The notes beneath the pieces are model-generated. The model was not told the origin of the DNA. It was given only the letters and a program-made list of their open reading frames with translations, and made no database searches. From positions 1 through 64,000 of the forward strand of contig JBFLYZ010000003.1 in the NCBI GenBank assembly GCA_040756415.1: DNA of 64,000 nt, given 5' to 3'. Positions 39,172 through 48,490 of this stretch are shown here, in pieces; position 1 is the stretch's first letter; each line of letters starts with the position of its first letter. The position numbers and the translations under genes were made by a program. Origin of the DNA: JBFLYZ01 sp040756415. GTDB lineage: Bacteria; Bacteroidota; Bacteroidia; JADZBD01.

Positions 39172-42100
39172 TTACCTCACCAGCGTCACATCCCCCTTTT
39201 TGCTCTCAAAGGTACCGTCCAGGAACTCCACGGTAGCGTAGTACACGAACACGGCATTGTTCATGGCCTGGCCCTTAAAGGTGCCGTCCCAGCCTATGCT
39301 GATATCGTTGGTTTCAAACACCTTCTCTCCCACCCGGTCGTAGATCACCAGGTGCACGGTTTTAACTCCCACCCCTCGCACGAAGAGGATATCGTTCATG
39401 CCATCCCCGTTGGGAGAAAAGGCGCTGGGCACGAACCATTCGAACTGGTCGGTGACCGATACCGTAACCGTATCGCTGGAGAAACAGCCGTTGGCGGAGA
39501 CAAAAAGCGTGTACGTAGTAGTGACCGTAGGATTGGCGGTGGGATTAGGACAGGTAGTGCAGCTCAACCCTGTTACCGGAGCCCAGGAATAGCTGCCTCC
39601 TCCCGTTCCATTCAGCGTAGTACTGCTACCCGTACTTATGCTCACGGCCGGACCCGCATCCGCTACCGGGATGGGATTGACCGTAACGCTCATTACCGTA
39701 GTATCCGAACCAAAGCTGTTGGATGAGATAAGCGTAACGGTATAGGTACCCGCGCTGGCATAGCATACCGCACCCGGGTTCTGCTGGGTGGATGAAGCCG
39801 GACTTCCGCCCGGAAAGCTCCAGCTCCAGGTATCGGGCAATCCTGTACTGTTGTCACTGAAATTGATGCAGCCTCCCTCGCAAACAGATGTTGAGGAGGA
39901 GGTGATCTGCGCATTGGGCGCAGCGCAGGCTATCACCACAATGGTCACGCTATCGGTATTCGTACAAGAATTGGCATCGGTGAGCGTTACATAATACGTA
40001 GTAGTTGAAGATGGGCTGGCAACAGGATTCTGAATGGTGCTGTTGCTCAAACTGCCGGAAGGGGTCCAGGCAAAAGTGCCGCTGCCGCTGGCATTCAGTG
40101 TGGTATTGCCTCCCGAGCAGATGGTATCGTCCGCTCCCGCACTCACCACAGGCAGGGGATTTACGGTTACAACTATGGTATCATCATCGCTGCAGCTTCC
40201 GTTAGATACGGTAACAATATACGTGGTAGTTGAGGCGGGGCTGGCCGATGGATTATTGACCGTGGTGCTGCTCAATCCTGTAGAAGGCGTCCACGAATAT
40301 GAAGTTCCACCGCTGGCGCTCAGGCTGGCCGAACCGCCCAGGCAGATACTCTGATCATTGCCCGCATTGGCAACAGGAATTGCATTTACAGTTACCGTAA
40401 CGGAATCCACCTGGGTGCAGCCTGCCGCATCGGTCACCAATACGGTATATGTTGTTGTGGCCGTTGGGCTTGCAAGGGGATTACTGGCCGTTGATGAGCT
40501 TAATGTGCCTGACGGACTCCAGTTATAGCTGAACCCGGGCGTACCTCCGCTCGCGTTCACAGAAATGGTGTCGGAGCCGCCCGCGCAGAAAGAAATATTT
40601 CCTCCCGTTGTCAGGGTGATGGCAGGGCCTACGGACACAACAACGGTATCGGAATTACTGCAGCCGTTGGCATCGAGCACGTAAAGGATATAGGTCGTGG
40701 TTGCTGTAGGCGATGCGACCGGATTGATCACGGTCGTGCTGCTCAGGCCCGTGGCAGGAACCCAACTGTACGATGTGGCGTTGCTGCTTCCGTTGAGGGC
40801 AACGCTGCTGCTGGAGCAAACGCTCTGATCAGGTCCAGCGCTTACGGTTGGCAAAGGGAACACCGTTATGCTTACGATAGTGGTGTTCGTGCATCCGTTC
40901 ACATCTGTGCCTGTGATGGTGTACACCGTTGTAACGGTAGGGGTAGCCATTACGCTGGCGCCCGTGCTTGCGCTCAGCCCGGTAGCCGGGCTCCATACGT
41001 ACGTAGAAGCACCGCTGGCATTGATCACGAACGAAGCGCCTATGCAGCAAACGGTATTGGCCGGGTTGGCGGTAATAACAGGGGCCGGATTAACGGTAAC
41101 GGTTGTCGTAGCGGTATTAGTACACCCCGCAGCGCTTGTGCCCGTTATAGTATAGGTTGTGGTGGCCGTTGGTGAGGCCGTAACCGCGGCACCAGTGGTA
41201 GCGCTCAGGCCCGAAGCAGGTCCCCAGGTGTAAGTAGCCGCTCCGCCAGCCGTAAGAGAGACCGAGCCTCCGTTACAAATCGATGAGCCGGCCGGGGTTA
41301 TTGTTACCACGGGTAAAGGATCTACAGTAACCGTAACGGTTGTTGTGTTCGTACATCCGTTAGCGCCCGTACCGGTTACGGTATACGTAGTAGTGGCGGT
41401 AGGATTAGCCGTAACGCTTGCCCCCGTGGTAGCGCTTAGTCCCGTTGCGGGCGACCAGGCATAGGTATTGCCGCCTGCCGCTGTAAGGGTAACCGAATTT
41501 CCGATACAAACAGAAGGAGAGGCCGGGTTAGCGGTAATGGTTGGTGCCGGATTTACGGTAACAGTTACCGTAGTGGTATTTGTACACCCGCTGGCTGCCG
41601 TGCCCGTTATGGTATATGTTGTAGTAACAGTGGGATTGGCCGTTACCGTTGCGCCCGTTGTCGCGCTCAGGCCGGTAGCAGGTCCCCAGGTATAAGTGTT
41701 GGCCCCTCCAGCGGTAATAGAGACCGATCCCCCCGCGCAGTACGAAGGCGCTGCAGGAGTGGCCGTGATCGTAGGGTTATTATTGATCGTAACCGTAACC
41801 GTTGTGGTATTGGTGCAACCTAAGGCGCTGGTGCCGGTAATGGTATAGGTAGTAGTAGTAGTGGGATTGGCTGTTACCGTGGCGCCAGTAGTCGCGCTCA
41901 GACCGGTTGAAGGCCCCCAGGTATAAGTATTCGCCCCTCCGGCCGTAATGGAAACAGGCATGCCCGAGCAAACGGAAGGCGAAGCCGGGTTCACGGTAAT
42001 TGTAGGAGCCGGATTGACCGTTACGGTTACGGTAGTGGTATTCGTGCATCCGCTCACAGCAGTTCCAGTGATCGTGTAGGTTGTTGTTGCTGCAGGATTG

Positions 42101-44322
42101 GCCGTTACCGTTGCGCCTGTCGTAGCGCTCAGCCCGGTAGCAGGCCCCCAGGTATAGGTGTTGGCCCCTCCGGCCGTTATCACAACCGATCCCCCCGCGC
42201 AGTACGAAGGCGCGGCAGGATTAGCGGTAATAGTGGGGCCGGGGCTCACGGTTACGGTAACCGTTGTGGTGCCGGTGCATCCGTTGGCGCCAGTACCCGT
42301 GATGGTATAGGTTGTTGTAGCGGTGGGATTAGCTGAAACCGTAGCTCCGGTAGTTGCGCTAAGGCCGGTAGCAGGCGACCAGGCGTAGGTATTCGCACCG
42401 CCTGCAGTGATGGAAACGGGCACGCCCGAACAAACAGAAGGGGCTGCAGGATTGACCGTGAGCACGGGTGCCGGGTTAACGGTAACGGTCACAGCCTGGT
42501 GATAAGTACCCGGGCAGGTGCCCACATAATACGTTGTTGTAGACACAAGAACAGGGGTCGTAAAGCTGGCCCCGCTACCCAGCGGAACGCCTCCCACCTG
42601 GTTGGCATACCAGTTGATGACCGTGCCCGGAGGAACGGTTCCGTTCAGTGTTGCCGTGAGCGTTGCCGTCTGGCCCGAGCAAATGGTCACGTTATTGGCC
42701 GTTATGGTAAAGTTAGTGATGCTGCCGTTATTGGTGCCGGGCGCCCCGCGCGTTGCGCCATTGGGCGTAAACTCGGTGAGCGCGCCCGAATTGGTAGTGC
42801 CGTTATTGCCTCCATTAGTAGTGCAGGTAATGGCTCCGTTCGAAATACCGATGTATCCTCCTCCTCCTCCGCCACCGGGTCCTTCCGCTTCATTGATGGC
42901 CCCGAAAAAGAAAGGTCCGGGCGTCATCACCTGGTTGCCTCCGTTGCCCCCGTTGCAGGTAATAGAGATACCCGAGATAGTTCCCACCGAATTGACGATC
43001 ACGGTACCTCCGCCTCCGCCTCCGCCCGCTCCGTCACGCCCGCTGTAGCTGTTGGCCGGGGGCGCGCCCTGGGCATTGCTGCCGTTGTTCCCGTTCGATG
43101 TAATGACACCCGTCCCGGATACGGTGCCGTAGTTCATAATATAGATCAGTCCCCCTCCGTTCCCTCCGTTTCCCCCGTAGCTCTGGTTCTGGTCGCCCGC
43201 TCCGCCTCCGCCACCGAGAAATATCCGGCCGGTAGAATAATCCAGCGGCCGCCCGCCATAGCCTGCCGCGTCATGCCTGCGCGAGTCCCCTCCCCAGGCC
43301 CCATTGTTCGAAGGGCCCTGGGTAATGGCGTTCCCGTTATTTCCCGAAAAGCTGTATCCGCCCTTTCCCCCGCCAGAGGAATTGGTTGCGTTGAGCGTAT
43401 TGATGGTATTGACCGGTGGCTCCAGGCTCCATGCCGTATTCCAGTTGGGGCCGCTAAGATCGGGTATGCCCCATCCTTTCCAGATCGAGCGTATGCCTCC
43501 GTTGGCTCCTCCACCGCCACCACCGTTGTGCGCGCATCCACCACCGCCCGCATTACCCACAGCCCCTCTTCCGTAGCGTCCGCCTACAGGATCGTAATCG
43601 GCCTGGTAACCGAATACGCCTTCTCCTTTATCCGCACCAAAGCTGGGATCGGTAGAACCCACGTTGTTTACCCCGAAGTTGGTCAGGTTATCCGTACCCA
43701 GAACGCCTCCGCGGAAGCCTTTGCCCGTAGCATCGATGATGCCTCCCGCGTTGATCACGGTGTTGCCCAGCACTTCAACGGCCAGCACACCGCCCGTGGA
43801 ACCGTTCCAGGTATCGCAGGTAAGCACGCCACCATTATTCACAGTAAGCGCAGTATAACGTGGCACGCGTATCACCTGGGCGCGGTTGGTGCCGCCAGTG
43901 GAATAGGAATAAGTGAGCCCGCAGCCGATCTGTATGGTAGTGGCATTGGGAACGGCCACCACCTCGGCAAATTCGTAACGGCCGCAGTCATTGTAATTGG
44001 TTATTTGCCCCCATGAAGTATCGATGGGCCAGGCCGTAGTTCCGTTCAGTATGCCGTTGATGCTCACGCCCTGTATCTGGATGATCATGATCAGGTCGCC
44101 AGCGGCCAGGCCACCCGTGAAGCGGCTGTTGGCGTTCAGCGCGCTGTTGGCAACGGTAATAGTGGTAGACCCTGCCGGGGCGTTGGCGCCCAGAGCGGTG
44201 TATTCATTAACGATGGTATTGGCCGCACTGACCGTACGCGGGCCATGCACTCCCCGCTGGGCATTAAGCAGCGCAGAGATCATCATCAGGCATCCGAGTA
44301 AAAGACAGCGGACACGGTTCAT
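39172..44322 (-). CDS. Giant repeat adhesin with gliding-type C-terminal domain
   Basis: A 1716-aa secreted protein, the largest gene here. Signal peptide MNRVRCLLLGCLMMISALLNA. Residues about 60-520 form a Gly-rich parallel beta-helix-like region with long Gly runs. Then come about 13 Ig/PKD-like repeats: seven of 77 aa with near-identical 'GLSATTGATV(S/T)ANPTATTTY' cores, then more diverged ones, and one PKD domain ('INFSDNSTGLPDTWSWSFPG'). The last 90 residues are the gliding-motility-associated domain (type B T9SS signal, 'FVPSAFSPNGDGMNDILFV'). It is probably an adhesin. I prefer 44322 as the start because a promoter box at 44347-44354 excludes the longer frame. Confidence 0.92.
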   Translation of the reverse strand: MNRVRCLLLGCLMMISALLNAQRGVHGPRTVSAANTIVNEYTALGANAPAGSTTITVANSALNANSRFTGGLAAGDLIMIIQIQGVSINGILNGTTAWPIDTSWGQITNYNDCGRYEFAEVVAVPNATTIQIGCGLTYSYSTGGTNRAQVIRVPRYTALTVNNGGVLTCDTWNGSTGGVLAVEVLGNTVINAGGIIDATGKGFRGGVLGTDNLTNFGVNNVGSTDPSFGADKGEGVFGYQADYDPVGGRYGRGAVGNAGGGGCAHNGGGGGGANGGIRSIWKGWGIPDLSGPNWNTAWSLEPPVNTINTLNATNSSGGGKGGYSFSGNNGNAITQGPSNNGAWGGDSRRHDAAGYGGRPLDYSTGRIFLGGGGGAGDQNQSYGGNGGNGGGLIYIMNYGTVSGTGVITSNGNNGSNAQGAPPANSYSGRDGAGGGGGGGTVIVNSVGTISGISITCNGGNGGNQVMTPGPFFFGAINEAEGPGGGGGGGYIGISNGAITCTTNGGNNGTTNSGALTEFTPNGATRGAPGTNNGSITNFTITANNVTICSGQTATLTATLNGTVPPGTVINWYANQVGGVPLGSGASFTTPVLVSTTTYYVGTCPGTYHQAVTVTVNPAPVLTVNPAAPSVCSGVPVSITAGGANTYAWSPATGLSATTGATVSANPTATTTYTITGTGANGCTGTTTVTVTVSPGPTITANPAAPSYCAGGSVVITAGGANTYTWGPATGLSATTGATVTANPAATTTYTITGTAVSGCTNTTTVTVTVNPAPTITVNPASPSVCSGMPVSITAGGANTYTWGPSTGLSATTGATVTANPTTTTTYTITGTSALGCTNTTTVTVTINNNPTITATPAAPSYCAGGSVSITAGGANTYTWGPATGLSATTGATVTANPTVTTTYTITGTAASGCTNTTTVTVTVNPAPTITANPASPSVCIGNSVTLTAAGGNTYAWSPATGLSATTGASVTANPTATTTYTVTGTGANGCTNTTTVTVTVDPLPVVTITPAGSSICNGGSVSLTAGGAATYTWGPASGLSATTGAAVTASPTATTTYTITGTSAAGCTNTATTTVTVNPAPVITANPANTVCCIGASFVINASGASTYVWSPATGLSASTGASVMATPTVTTVYTITGTDVNGCTNTTIVSITVFPLPTVSAGPDQSVCSSSSVALNGSSNATSYSWVPATGLSSTTVINPVASPTATTTYILYVLDANGCSNSDTVVVSVGPAITLTTGGNISFCAGGSDTISVNASGGTPGFSYNWSPSGTLSSSTASNPLASPTATTTYTVLVTDAAGCTQVDSVTVTVNAIPVANAGNDQSICLGGSASLSASGGTSYSWTPSTGLSSTTVNNPSASPASTTTYIVTVSNGSCSDDDTIVVTVNPLPVVSAGADDTICSGGNTTLNASGSGTFAWTPSGSLSNSTIQNPVASPSSTTTYYVTLTDANSCTNTDSVTIVVIACAAPNAQITSSSTSVCEGGCINFSDNSTGLPDTWSWSFPGGSPASSTQQNPGAVCYASAGTYTVTLISSNSFGSDTTVMSVTVNPIPVADAGPAVSISTGSSTTLNGTGGGSYSWAPVTGLSCTTCPNPTANPTVTTTYTLFVSANGCFSSDTVTVSVTDQFEWFVPSAFSPNGDGMNDILFVRGVGVKTVHLVIYDRVGEKVFETNDISIGWDGTFKGQAMNNAVFVYYATVEFLDGTFESKKGDVTLVR
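40860..42480 (-). repeat. Seven tandem repeats of about 231 bp in the giant adhesin
   Basis: The repeat boundary motif (encoding TTTVTVTV) recurs at about 42480, 42243, 42013, 41783, 41553, 41323, 41092 and 40860, a spacing of 230-232 bases, that is 77 codons. Units are alike but not identical. Such arrays are prone to copy-number change by recombination. Confidence 0.8.
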
Positions 44323-44346
44323 AGGCAGGGTATTAAAGCCGGATAA

Positions 44347-44354
44347 CAAATGTA
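44347..44354 (-). promoter_or_regulatory. -7 box of the giant adhesin
   Basis: The minus strand reads TACATTTG, an exact -7 match, 24 bases before the ATG at 44322. It lies within the longer frame that starts at 44400, so the longer start is unlikely. Confidence 0.55.
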
Positions 44355-44479
44355 GAAAAATATAGGCCCGGAAACAAAAAAACGGAACTGTTCTTTTCAC
44401 CTGGCTGTTGATGAAAATGGCTTGACTTTCATGCTATTATTTCATTTCTTTACATTTCTAAAATATCAAAACAAGCACG

Positions 44480-47461
44480 ATGAAAAAGATATTACTCAGT
44501 TGTTTCCTTGCAGCCTGCGCCATGAGCGCTTTCGCCACGGGCGACCTCGTTTCGAACGACAACCGCTTCGAGGTGCGTTTCATTACCAACAACAAGCGCC
44601 TGCCTGACGGTAAATTCCAGCAGCAGTTGCAGAGTCAGGCCGCCTGGCAGGATTTCCTGACGCGGCATTACGGCTGGTATGTGATCTTCAACGAAGAGAA
44701 CAAAAAGCCGCACCGCGCTTTCGGCAGCCCTGTTCCCACAACGGGCGGCACAGCGCAGGAAAGGGCCATGAACTTCATCACCACCGAGCTCAGCGGCTTC
44801 GATATACCGGTGCAAGACCTGGTGCTGCAGGGCACTCCCAACTCGGGCAAGCATCAATACGTTAACTTCTACCAGAAATACCAGGGCCTGAAGGTGCTGT
44901 ACAGCCGCATGTACGTGAAGATGACGCTGAGCGGTGAGGTGATCCTCTTTGGTGCCGATGTGTTCAGCGATATTACCACCACCATCCTTCCCGTGTTCTC
45001 CCAGCAGCAGGCCATGAGCCTGGCGCAGGACGGCATTACCGACCCCGTTACGGCCGTGAGCTGCAGCGGTGAGCTGTTCATCCTGCCCGTGCCCGATGAC
45101 AAGATAAAAAAGAACAGTTACCGCCTGGTGTACGAGGTGATGGTGGAGACAAAGGATGCCAACGGGGTGCCGGGCAAATACAGGACGCTGGTGGACGCGC
45201 ACAGCGGAAAGGTGCTTTCGCGCATAAACAAGGTGGTGTTCGTTGGGCCTCCGACAGCCAATACGGACGTGAATGTGAGCGCGACCGTTTATCCCACCCA
45301 CCTGTACAACGCATCGCAGACCCTGCCCCTGGTGAATATGGAGATTCAAGCCAACTCAACCATCTTTTATACTGACGGCAGCGGCTACCTGGGGCTGCCC
45401 AATACCGCGCCTACCAATGCCACGCTCAGCCTGCAGGGCCTCTGGTGCGATGTGACCACCAATAACGTTACCCCCACCTATTCGGTCACGCTGAACCCGG
45501 GCACCAACAACATTTCGTTTAACAGCAATGCCAATATACGCGAGCTCTCGGGGTATTATCACGTGAATGTGATCCACGATGATATGCGGAGCTATTTCAC
45601 CACCTGGAACACTACGCAAACCCCGAATATGGACAACCCCCTGCCCACCCTTATTGATGTGGGCGGAAGCTGTAACGCTTTCTATACCGGCACCGATATC
45701 AACTTCATTGCTGCCGATGCCACCTGCAATTGCCTCTCGCAGTGCGGTGATGTGGTTTACCATGAGTACGGCCACGGCATCAACGATAAGTTCTACCAGT
45801 GGCAGGGCGCCTCGTGGGATAACGGGGCGATGGGAGAGGGTTATGCGGATGTATGGGGCTGCAGCATTACCGGCAGCGCGCTGCTGGGCGTGGGCTTTTA
45901 CGTGGCCAACCAGAACCCGATCAGGCGCTACGATATCAACCCGAAAGTATATCCGGGCGATATCGTAGGCGAAGTGCATGCCGATGGCGAGATCATAGCG
46001 GGCGCCTGGTGGGACCTGGGCGTATCCATGGGCATTCCCTTTATGAAAACCCTCTTCACCGATACCTATTGGGGACTGGTCACCGGCCCTGACGGAAGCG
46101 AAGGACAGGTTTACATGGACATACTGATCGAAGCGCTGACCGATGACGATATTCCTACCAACGGGGGCGATAACAATATCTGTAACGGCACGCCCAACGG
46201 TACGGCCATCTCGCAGGCTTTTGCCAACCACGGCATTACCCTGCTCTCGGGCACTGCGCTGGCCCATAACAGCATTTTCTATTCTCCCGCCCAGCAGGCC
46301 ATTGTGCTTAATGCTACCATCACCAACATTCCCAGCACCTGCGGCTTTAACGGAGCTTTTGCCAAATACCGCACCGATGACGTTTCGGCATGGCAGAGCG
46401 TTCCGCTGACGCTCGTAAGCGGCAACAACTACTCGGGCAGCATACCCGCGCAACCCAACGGCACTATTGTGCGCTATTTTGTGGGCTTGCTCGATAACAA
46501 TAACATAGAGGCCAACATACAGCCGGGCGGTGCGAACAATACCGTAAACGCCCAACTGCCTTATTACATCATGGTAGGCTACGATTCGGCCGCGATCGAT
46601 GACATGGACAATAATTATATAGGCAACTGGACCACGGGGGTTACTGGCGATAATGCAACTACGGGAATATGGGAGCAAGACGATCCAACACCTTCTTATC
46701 TAAATTTTCTTGATCCGGGTTCGATTGTCCAGCCAGATGTCCAACATACATCCGGAGGTACTTTCTGTGCTTTTACATCAAACCCAATAGCACCATGTTC
46801 AGCGACTGATGCTACTTGTCCTGCTGGAAATGCTGATGTAGATGGAGGGCGTACCACGCTGGAGTCGCCACCTTTTGACGCTACGCCCTATACCAATCCG
46901 GCCATTTCGTACTGGCGCTGGTACAGCAATAACCAGGGCGCCACGCCCATGACCGATTACTGGTACGTGCTCATCAGCAATAACGGGGGCGCAAGCTGGG
47001 ATACGGTGGAATACACCATGGTAAGCAGCGGACAGGAATGGATGATGAAGGCATTTAAGATCAGCGATATTCTCACGCCCACCTCTACCATGGTGATGCG
47101 CTTTATTGCCGAGGATGCCAACGCGGGCAGCCTGATCGAAGCAGCAGTAGACGACCTGGTGATATGGGACGAGAGCACAACGGGAATGGACGATGCCTCG
47201 GCCATCAGCAGCTTTACGATCTATCCCAACCCCGCGGGTGACAATGTATTTACGTCATTCAGTCTTTCATCGGGCGAGGAGGTGAAGATCACCATCAGCG
47301 ATGCACTGGGCAGGATAGTTTATACGGAGGATATGGGCAACATATCGGCCGGCTACCACCAGCATAAGATCAATACCGCGGCACTGAGCGCGGGCGTGTA
47401 CATGATGACCATCAGCACAGGCAAAGGGCAAAAGACCGTGAAGCTGACGATAGCTGAGTAA
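44480..47461 (+). CDS. M36/M4-like zinc metalloprotease with T9SS sorting domain
   Basis: A 993-aa secreted protease. Signal peptide MKKILLSCFLAACAMSAFA. An FTP-type propeptide (about 20-240, 'NFITTELSGFDIPVQDLVL') is followed by the catalytic domain. Zinc ligands are in HEYGH (His428, Glu429, His432) with Glu453 in GEGYADVWG, 25 residues on, as in the M4/M36 (fungalysin) clan. A beta-sandwich region (about 600-900) and a T9SS type A domain (IYPNPAGDNVFT ... SAGVYMMTI ... KTVKLTIAE) follow. It cleaves external proteins and pairs naturally with the subtilase. An AT-rich patch lies at about 46655-46850. The frame is otherwise normal. Confidence 0.93.
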   Translation: MKKILLSCFLAACAMSAFATGDLVSNDNRFEVRFITNNKRLPDGKFQQQLQSQAAWQDFLTRHYGWYVIFNEENKKPHRAFGSPVPTTGGTAQERAMNFITTELSGFDIPVQDLVLQGTPNSGKHQYVNFYQKYQGLKVLYSRMYVKMTLSGEVILFGADVFSDITTTILPVFSQQQAMSLAQDGITDPVTAVSCSGELFILPVPDDKIKKNSYRLVYEVMVETKDANGVPGKYRTLVDAHSGKVLSRINKVVFVGPPTANTDVNVSATVYPTHLYNASQTLPLVNMEIQANSTIFYTDGSGYLGLPNTAPTNATLSLQGLWCDVTTNNVTPTYSVTLNPGTNNISFNSNANIRELSGYYHVNVIHDDMRSYFTTWNTTQTPNMDNPLPTLIDVGGSCNAFYTGTDINFIAADATCNCLSQCGDVVYHEYGHGINDKFYQWQGASWDNGAMGEGYADVWGCSITGSALLGVGFYVANQNPIRRYDINPKVYPGDIVGEVHADGEIIAGAWWDLGVSMGIPFMKTLFTDTYWGLVTGPDGSEGQVYMDILIEALTDDDIPTNGGDNNICNGTPNGTAISQAFANHGITLLSGTALAHNSIFYSPAQQAIVLNATITNIPSTCGFNGAFAKYRTDDVSAWQSVPLTLVSGNNYSGSIPAQPNGTIVRYFVGLLDNNNIEANIQPGGANNTVNAQLPYYIMVGYDSAAIDDMDNNYIGNWTTGVTGDNATTGIWEQDDPTPSYLNFLDPGSIVQPDVQHTSGGTFCAFTSNPIAPCSATDATCPAGNADVDGGRTTLESPPFDATPYTNPAISYWRWYSNNQGATPMTDYWYVLISNNGGASWDTVEYTMVSSGQEWMMKAFKISDILTPTSTMVMRFIAEDANAGSLIEAAVDDLVIWDESTTGMDDASAISSFTIYPNPAGDNVFTSFSLSSGEEVKITISDALGRIVYTEDMGNISAGYHQHKINTAALSAGVYMMTISTGKGQKTVKLTIAE

Positions 47462-47474
47462 CGCCTTCTTCCAT

Positions 47475-47514
47475 AACTAAAAAAGTCCCGGGTATTTCCG
47501 GGACTTTTTTAGTT
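47475..47514. terminator. Bidirectional intrinsic terminator
   Basis: A perfect 17-bp stem (AACTAAAAAAGTCCCGG at 47475-47491, CCGGGACTTTTTTAGTT at 47498-47514) has the loop GTATTT. A- and T-runs flank the GC core on both sides, so it stops both the protease transcript and the convergent porD operon, although porD ends 76 bases away. Confidence 0.92.
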
Positions 47515-47589
47515 AATGCGGTCATGATTTTGCAAATCCCCTTCCACTTAAGGCGAATGATACCTCCTTTAAAAGGACTGAGCCTGTAA

Positions 47590-48489
47590 TCAGTTACCCT
47601 GCATGATCTTCTGCCAGTTGTTGGAGTTGGCAGGATCGATCTCGTTGAGCAGGTTCACGATCTTGGTCTTCTCATCGCTCTGCGCGCCCGTGAACAGGCT
47701 TACTATCTCATCGCGCTTGGCCAGGAAGAACAATTGCATGGGATAGGAAAGCGGTTTATCCGAATGCACTTTCTGGAGCAGCATAAGGGCTTCCAGCACC
47801 GCTGAGCGGCCGGTGATCACATCCTTGGCCATGACATCGAATCCCTGGCGGTGATACTTGTACATGCACTCGCGGATGGGTTTATAGGTAGGATTGAGCA
47901 TGTTCTCCACGATCCAGTAGCGGTTCTTGGTGCCTTCAAAGGCCTTCCATCCTTTTTCCGGGGCCGATTGGGCATTGGCCACAACGCTCTGGGCCTTTTG
48001 GAAATAGGGCGTGCCTCCCTCCGGGGCATAGGTATCGTAATCCACGCCAATGATCATGTAGGCATAGAACGCCAATACCGAGGTGAGGTTGCTCTGAAAT
48101 GTGTTATCGGAGTATTCCATGGTCTGGTACTCGAGGTACTTGAACACGAAATCCTGCTCGTTGTAATTGATGATCGGTGATTTATATGAAGCGTTGAAGA
48201 CCGGGCGCGAGGCCTGCACCTGCATGGTGGCCTTGAACTGGTCGCTCGACATTTTTTCGCTCACGGTGATGATGAGGTTGCAGATGATGCGCTCCTCGGG
48301 CTTGAACTGGTCGCTGGTCCATTTGCGGTTGTTCATGAACTCCATCACGCTCTGCTGAAGGGCTTCGAATATCTTTTTTTCGGCCGTTCCCTGTATCTGG
48401 GGCGAAAGCACCTGCACGGAGCAGTTCAGCTCCTGGGACCGCAGGGCGGCCGATAGGAGCACCAAAACAGAAAGGAAAAATCCGCGCAT
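47590..48489 (-). CDS. porD: PorD (DUF4835), T9SS component
   Basis: A 299-aa exported protein. Signal peptide MRGFFLSVLVLLSAALRS; the mature part starts 'QELNCSVQVLSPQIQG', the usual DUF4835 opening. Further marks are 'YNEQDFVFKYLEYQTMEYSD', 'LTSVLAFYAYMIIGVDYDTY' and 'PMQLFFLAKRDEIVSLF'. PorD is required for the type IX secretion system in related bacteria. It starts 2 bases after the coaBC stop and ends the operon. In other Bacteroidota recN often comes next, but here the neighbour is a convergent protease. Confidence 0.93.
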   Translation of the reverse strand: MRGFFLSVLVLLSAALRSQELNCSVQVLSPQIQGTAEKKIFEALQQSVMEFMNNRKWTSDQFKPEERIICNLIITVSEKMSSDQFKATMQVQASRPVFNASYKSPIINYNEQDFVFKYLEYQTMEYSDNTFQSNLTSVLAFYAYMIIGVDYDTYAPEGGTPYFQKAQSVVANAQSAPEKGWKAFEGTKNRYWIVENMLNPTYKPIRECMYKYHRQGFDVMAKDVITGRSAVLEALMLLQKVHSDKPLSYPMQLFFLAKRDEIVSLFTGAQSDEKTKIVNLLNEIDPANSNNWQKIMQGN

Positions 48490-48490
48490 T

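Noticed and set aside
40860..42480. Repeat array that might be taken for a CRISPR array
   Set aside because: Units are 231 bases, coding, in frame and without spacers; it is a protein repeat.
42499..44016. Long open frame (505 aa) on the plus strand, antisense to the giant adhesin
   Set aside because: It lies fully opposite a well-supported gene with Gly-rich GC-rich codons, which creates long antisense frames. It has no family resemblance, no signal peptide and no promoter.
45356..46678. 440-aa open frame opposite the metalloprotease
   Set aside because: It is a shadow of the protease reading frame; composition is odd (Ile, Val, Arg, His rich) and no motif is seen.
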